Assembly: GCA_050748045.1 (NCBI GenBank)
Contig: JBOGIW010000149.1
Coordinates: 1-9,146, forward strand
Length of the DNA: 9,146 bases
Direction of reading: 5' to 3'
Source: CAVYVZ01 sp050748045
Lineage (GTDB): Bacteria; Acidobacteriota; Vicinamibacteria; Vicinamibacterales; UBA2999
Notes under the pieces: model-generated
Databases searched by the model: none
What the model was told of the DNA's origin: nothing
Seen by the model: the letters and a program-made list of their open reading frames with translations, nothing else
In this document: positions 7,418 through 9,146 of the stretch, piece by piece
Layout: every line of letters begins with the position of its first letter
Position numbering within the stretch: position 1 is the first letter of the stretch
Program-made: the position numbers and the translations under genes

Positions 7418-7424
7418 TCACAAT
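7416..7424 (+). promoter_or_regulatory. Candidate extended -10 promoter of the CoA-binding protein gene (leaderless)
   Basis: TGTCACAAT at 7416-7424 fits an extended -10 (TG, one base, then CACAAT, four of six). It ends six bases before the ATG at 7431, the same distance as the TACAAT before coaD; both read ACAAT, six bases, ATG. There is no Shine-Dalgarno sequence, so a leaderless mRNA is likely. It directly abuts or overlaps the candidate minus-strand -10 of the divergent glycosyltransferase gene. Confidence 0.4.
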
Positions 7425-7430
7425 CACGTC

Positions 7431-7802
7431 ATGGCCAAGGTCGTGGCGATCATCGGGGCGTCGAAGAACCGCGGCAAGTTCGGCAACAAGGCGCTGCGCG
7501 CCTTCAAGGCCGAGGGGTACACGGTGGTGGCCGTCAACCCCAACGAGCCCGAGGTGGAGGGGTTGCCGGCGTACAAGTCTGTGCTCGACGTCCCCGACGC
7601 GATCGACATGGCCACCATGTACGTCCCGCCCGAAATCGGCGTGACGCTCCTGGCCCAGTTCGAGCAGAAGGGCATCCCCGAGATCTGGGTGAACCCCGGC
7701 GCCGAGAGCGATGAGCTGCTCGCCGAGGCGCGCCGGCGGAAGCTGAACGTGATTGCCGCGTGCAGCATCATCGGCATCGGCCGCAGCCCCTATCAATTCT
7801 GA
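7431..7802 (+). CDS. Small CoA-binding domain protein (CoA_binding_2 / YccU-like)
   Basis: The 123-aa product is a single Rossmann-fold CoA-binding domain, like the nucleotide-binding domain of succinyl-CoA synthetase alpha subunits but free-standing. The N-terminal VVAIIGASKNRGKFGNKALR holds the glycine-rich dinucleotide-type loop. It is followed by GYTVVAVNPNEPEVEGLPAYKSVLDVPDAID, MYVPPE, then IPEIWVNPGAES and the C-terminal NVIAACSIIGIG; these are the normal family blocks, and the length is typical (120-145 aa). The family's biological role is poorly defined; it probably binds CoA or an acyl-CoA as a sensor or modifier. ATG 7431 was chosen because the fold starts at once and no earlier in-frame start fits. 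It is divergent from the glycosyltransferase gene with a 27-bp gap, and 170 bp before rho. No intrinsic terminator with a T-tract follows. Confidence 0.9.
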   Translation: MAKVVAIIGASKNRGKFGNKALRAFKAEGYTVVAVNPNEPEVEGLPAYKSVLDVPDAIDMATMYVPPEIGVTLLAQFEQKGIPEIWVNPGAESDELLAEARRRKLNVIAACSIIGIGRSPYQF

Positions 7803-7831
7803 GCGCCGCGCGCGGGCGCACCACGGGCACC

Positions 7832-7885
7832 TGATGCACCTGATGCACCTGATGCACCCGATGCACCCGATGCACCCGATGCACC
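7832..7885 (+). repeat. 9-bp tandem repeat, six units in two variant blocks, upstream of rho
   Basis: Three copies of TGATGCACC (7832-7840, 7841-7849, 7850-7858) are followed without a gap by three copies of CGATGCACC (7859-7867, 7868-7876, 7877-7885). The block pattern, with a single C/T variant switching exactly halfway, implies recent duplication by slippage. The array ends five bases before the extended -10 of rho and therefore covers the -35 position. Each unit matches the DnaA-box consensus TTATNCACA at all positions except two, which may be coincidence. The unit is a multiple of three, so one frame reads as a Met-His-Leu / Met-His-Pro repeat; I do not regard this as a gene. Confidence 0.97.
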
Positions 7886-7889
7886 AAAG

Positions 7890-7898
7890 TGTTATACT
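7890..7898 (+). promoter_or_regulatory. Extended -10 promoter of rho
   Basis: TGTTATACT at 7890-7898 is a strong extended -10: TG, one base, then TATACT (five of six to consensus) in an otherwise GC-rich region. No good -35 is present; that position falls inside the 9-bp repeats. A start near 7904-7906 would give a leader of about 68 bases before the rho ATG. Confidence 0.6.
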
Positions 7899-7904
7899 CC
7901 GACC

Positions 7905-7972
7905 ATCCATCACGCCCCTCGTTGACCGCGCGGGATTCATGCCCGCCGCCTGAAGCACATCTCACCACCAAC
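7905..7972 (+). promoter_or_regulatory. Predicted rho mRNA leader with a small hairpin and a 4-codon minigene
   Basis: The leader predicted from the -10 holds an inverted repeat GCGGG (7930-7934) and CCCGC (7942-7946) with a 7-base loop, and no T-tract after it. An ATG at 7939, in the loop, opens a four-codon frame (M-P-A-A) that stops at 7951-7953, 19 bases before the rho ATG. rho of E. coli is autoregulated through a leader that also carries a leader-peptide frame (rhoL). Whether this short frame is translated or regulatory is unknown. No clear Shine-Dalgarno site precedes rho itself. Confidence 0.25.

Positions 7973-9146
<1,174 letters not shown>

Noticed and set aside
6048..7430. A 584-codon plus-strand frame in front of the CoA-binding protein, suggesting a fusion
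   Set aside because: The upstream part is the Arg-rich antisense of the glycosyltransferase with no domain; the real protein starts at ATG 7431, where the Rossmann fold begins and a promoter lies just upstream.
7803..7819. GCGCC/GGCGC hairpin after the CoA-binding gene as an intrinsic terminator
   Set aside because: Five-base-pair stem in simple GC-repeat sequence with no T-tract; such stems arise by chance in GC-rich DNA.
7832..7885. The 9-bp array as a CRISPR array or replication origin iterons
   Set aside because: There are no spacers, so it is not CRISPR. For an origin there is no AT-rich unwinding region and no dnaA, dnaN or replication initiator gene nearby.
7753..7953. 66-codon frame (TTG start) through the 9-bp array encoding a Met-His-Leu/Met-His-Pro repeat
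   Set aside because: It begins inside the CoA-binding gene in another frame, has no ribosome-binding site, and is open mainly because the repeat unit is a multiple of three.

Overview
This GC-rich window (close to 70% G+C by eye) is a dense piece of bacterial chromosome: eight protein genes, seven on the + strand, with no gene-free stretch longer than about 170 bases. No mobile element, CRISPR array, tRNA or rRNA is visible. The housekeeping order recG-rsmD-coaD, an E. coli-like Rho with an added Pro-rich N-terminus, GC-rich codons and G/T-rich tandem repeats between genes suggest a free-living Gram-negative-type bacterium. An acidobacterium (Vicinamibacteria-like) is my best guess, but this is an impression and not proven by any marker here.

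Layout. (1) Bases 2-5776, + strand: recG (5' end outside the window), a 105-bp G/T-rich tandem repeat, rsmD, coaD, a class I aminotransferase and a GlcD-type FAD-linked oxidase. The last three genes overlap by 11 and 14 bases, so they are probably translated as a coupled unit. (2) Bases 5751-7403, - strand: a GT39/ArnT-like membrane glycosyltransferase, convergent with the oxidase gene and overlapping its 3' end by 26 bases. (3) A 27-bp divergent gap, then on the + strand a small CoA-binding Rossmann protein. (4) A 170-bp intergenic region with a six-unit 9-bp tandem repeat and a good extended -10 promoter, followed by rho, which runs off the right edge.

Function. RecG (stalled-fork and recombination-intermediate helicase), RsmD (16S rRNA m2G966 methylation), CoaD (fourth step of CoA synthesis) and Rho (transcription termination) are core information and cofactor functions. 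The aminotransferase and the oxidase both produce 2-oxo acids and may share a metabolite pool. The glycosyltransferase probably transfers a sugar from a polyprenyl carrier at the outer face of the inner membrane.

I see no exotic multi-gene system. The most interesting signals are non-coding: the repeat array that appears to supply the ribosome-binding site of rsmD, the 9-bp array at the rho promoter, and -10 elements placed so close to start codons (coaD, the CoA-binding gene, possibly the glycosyltransferase) that leaderless mRNAs are likely.
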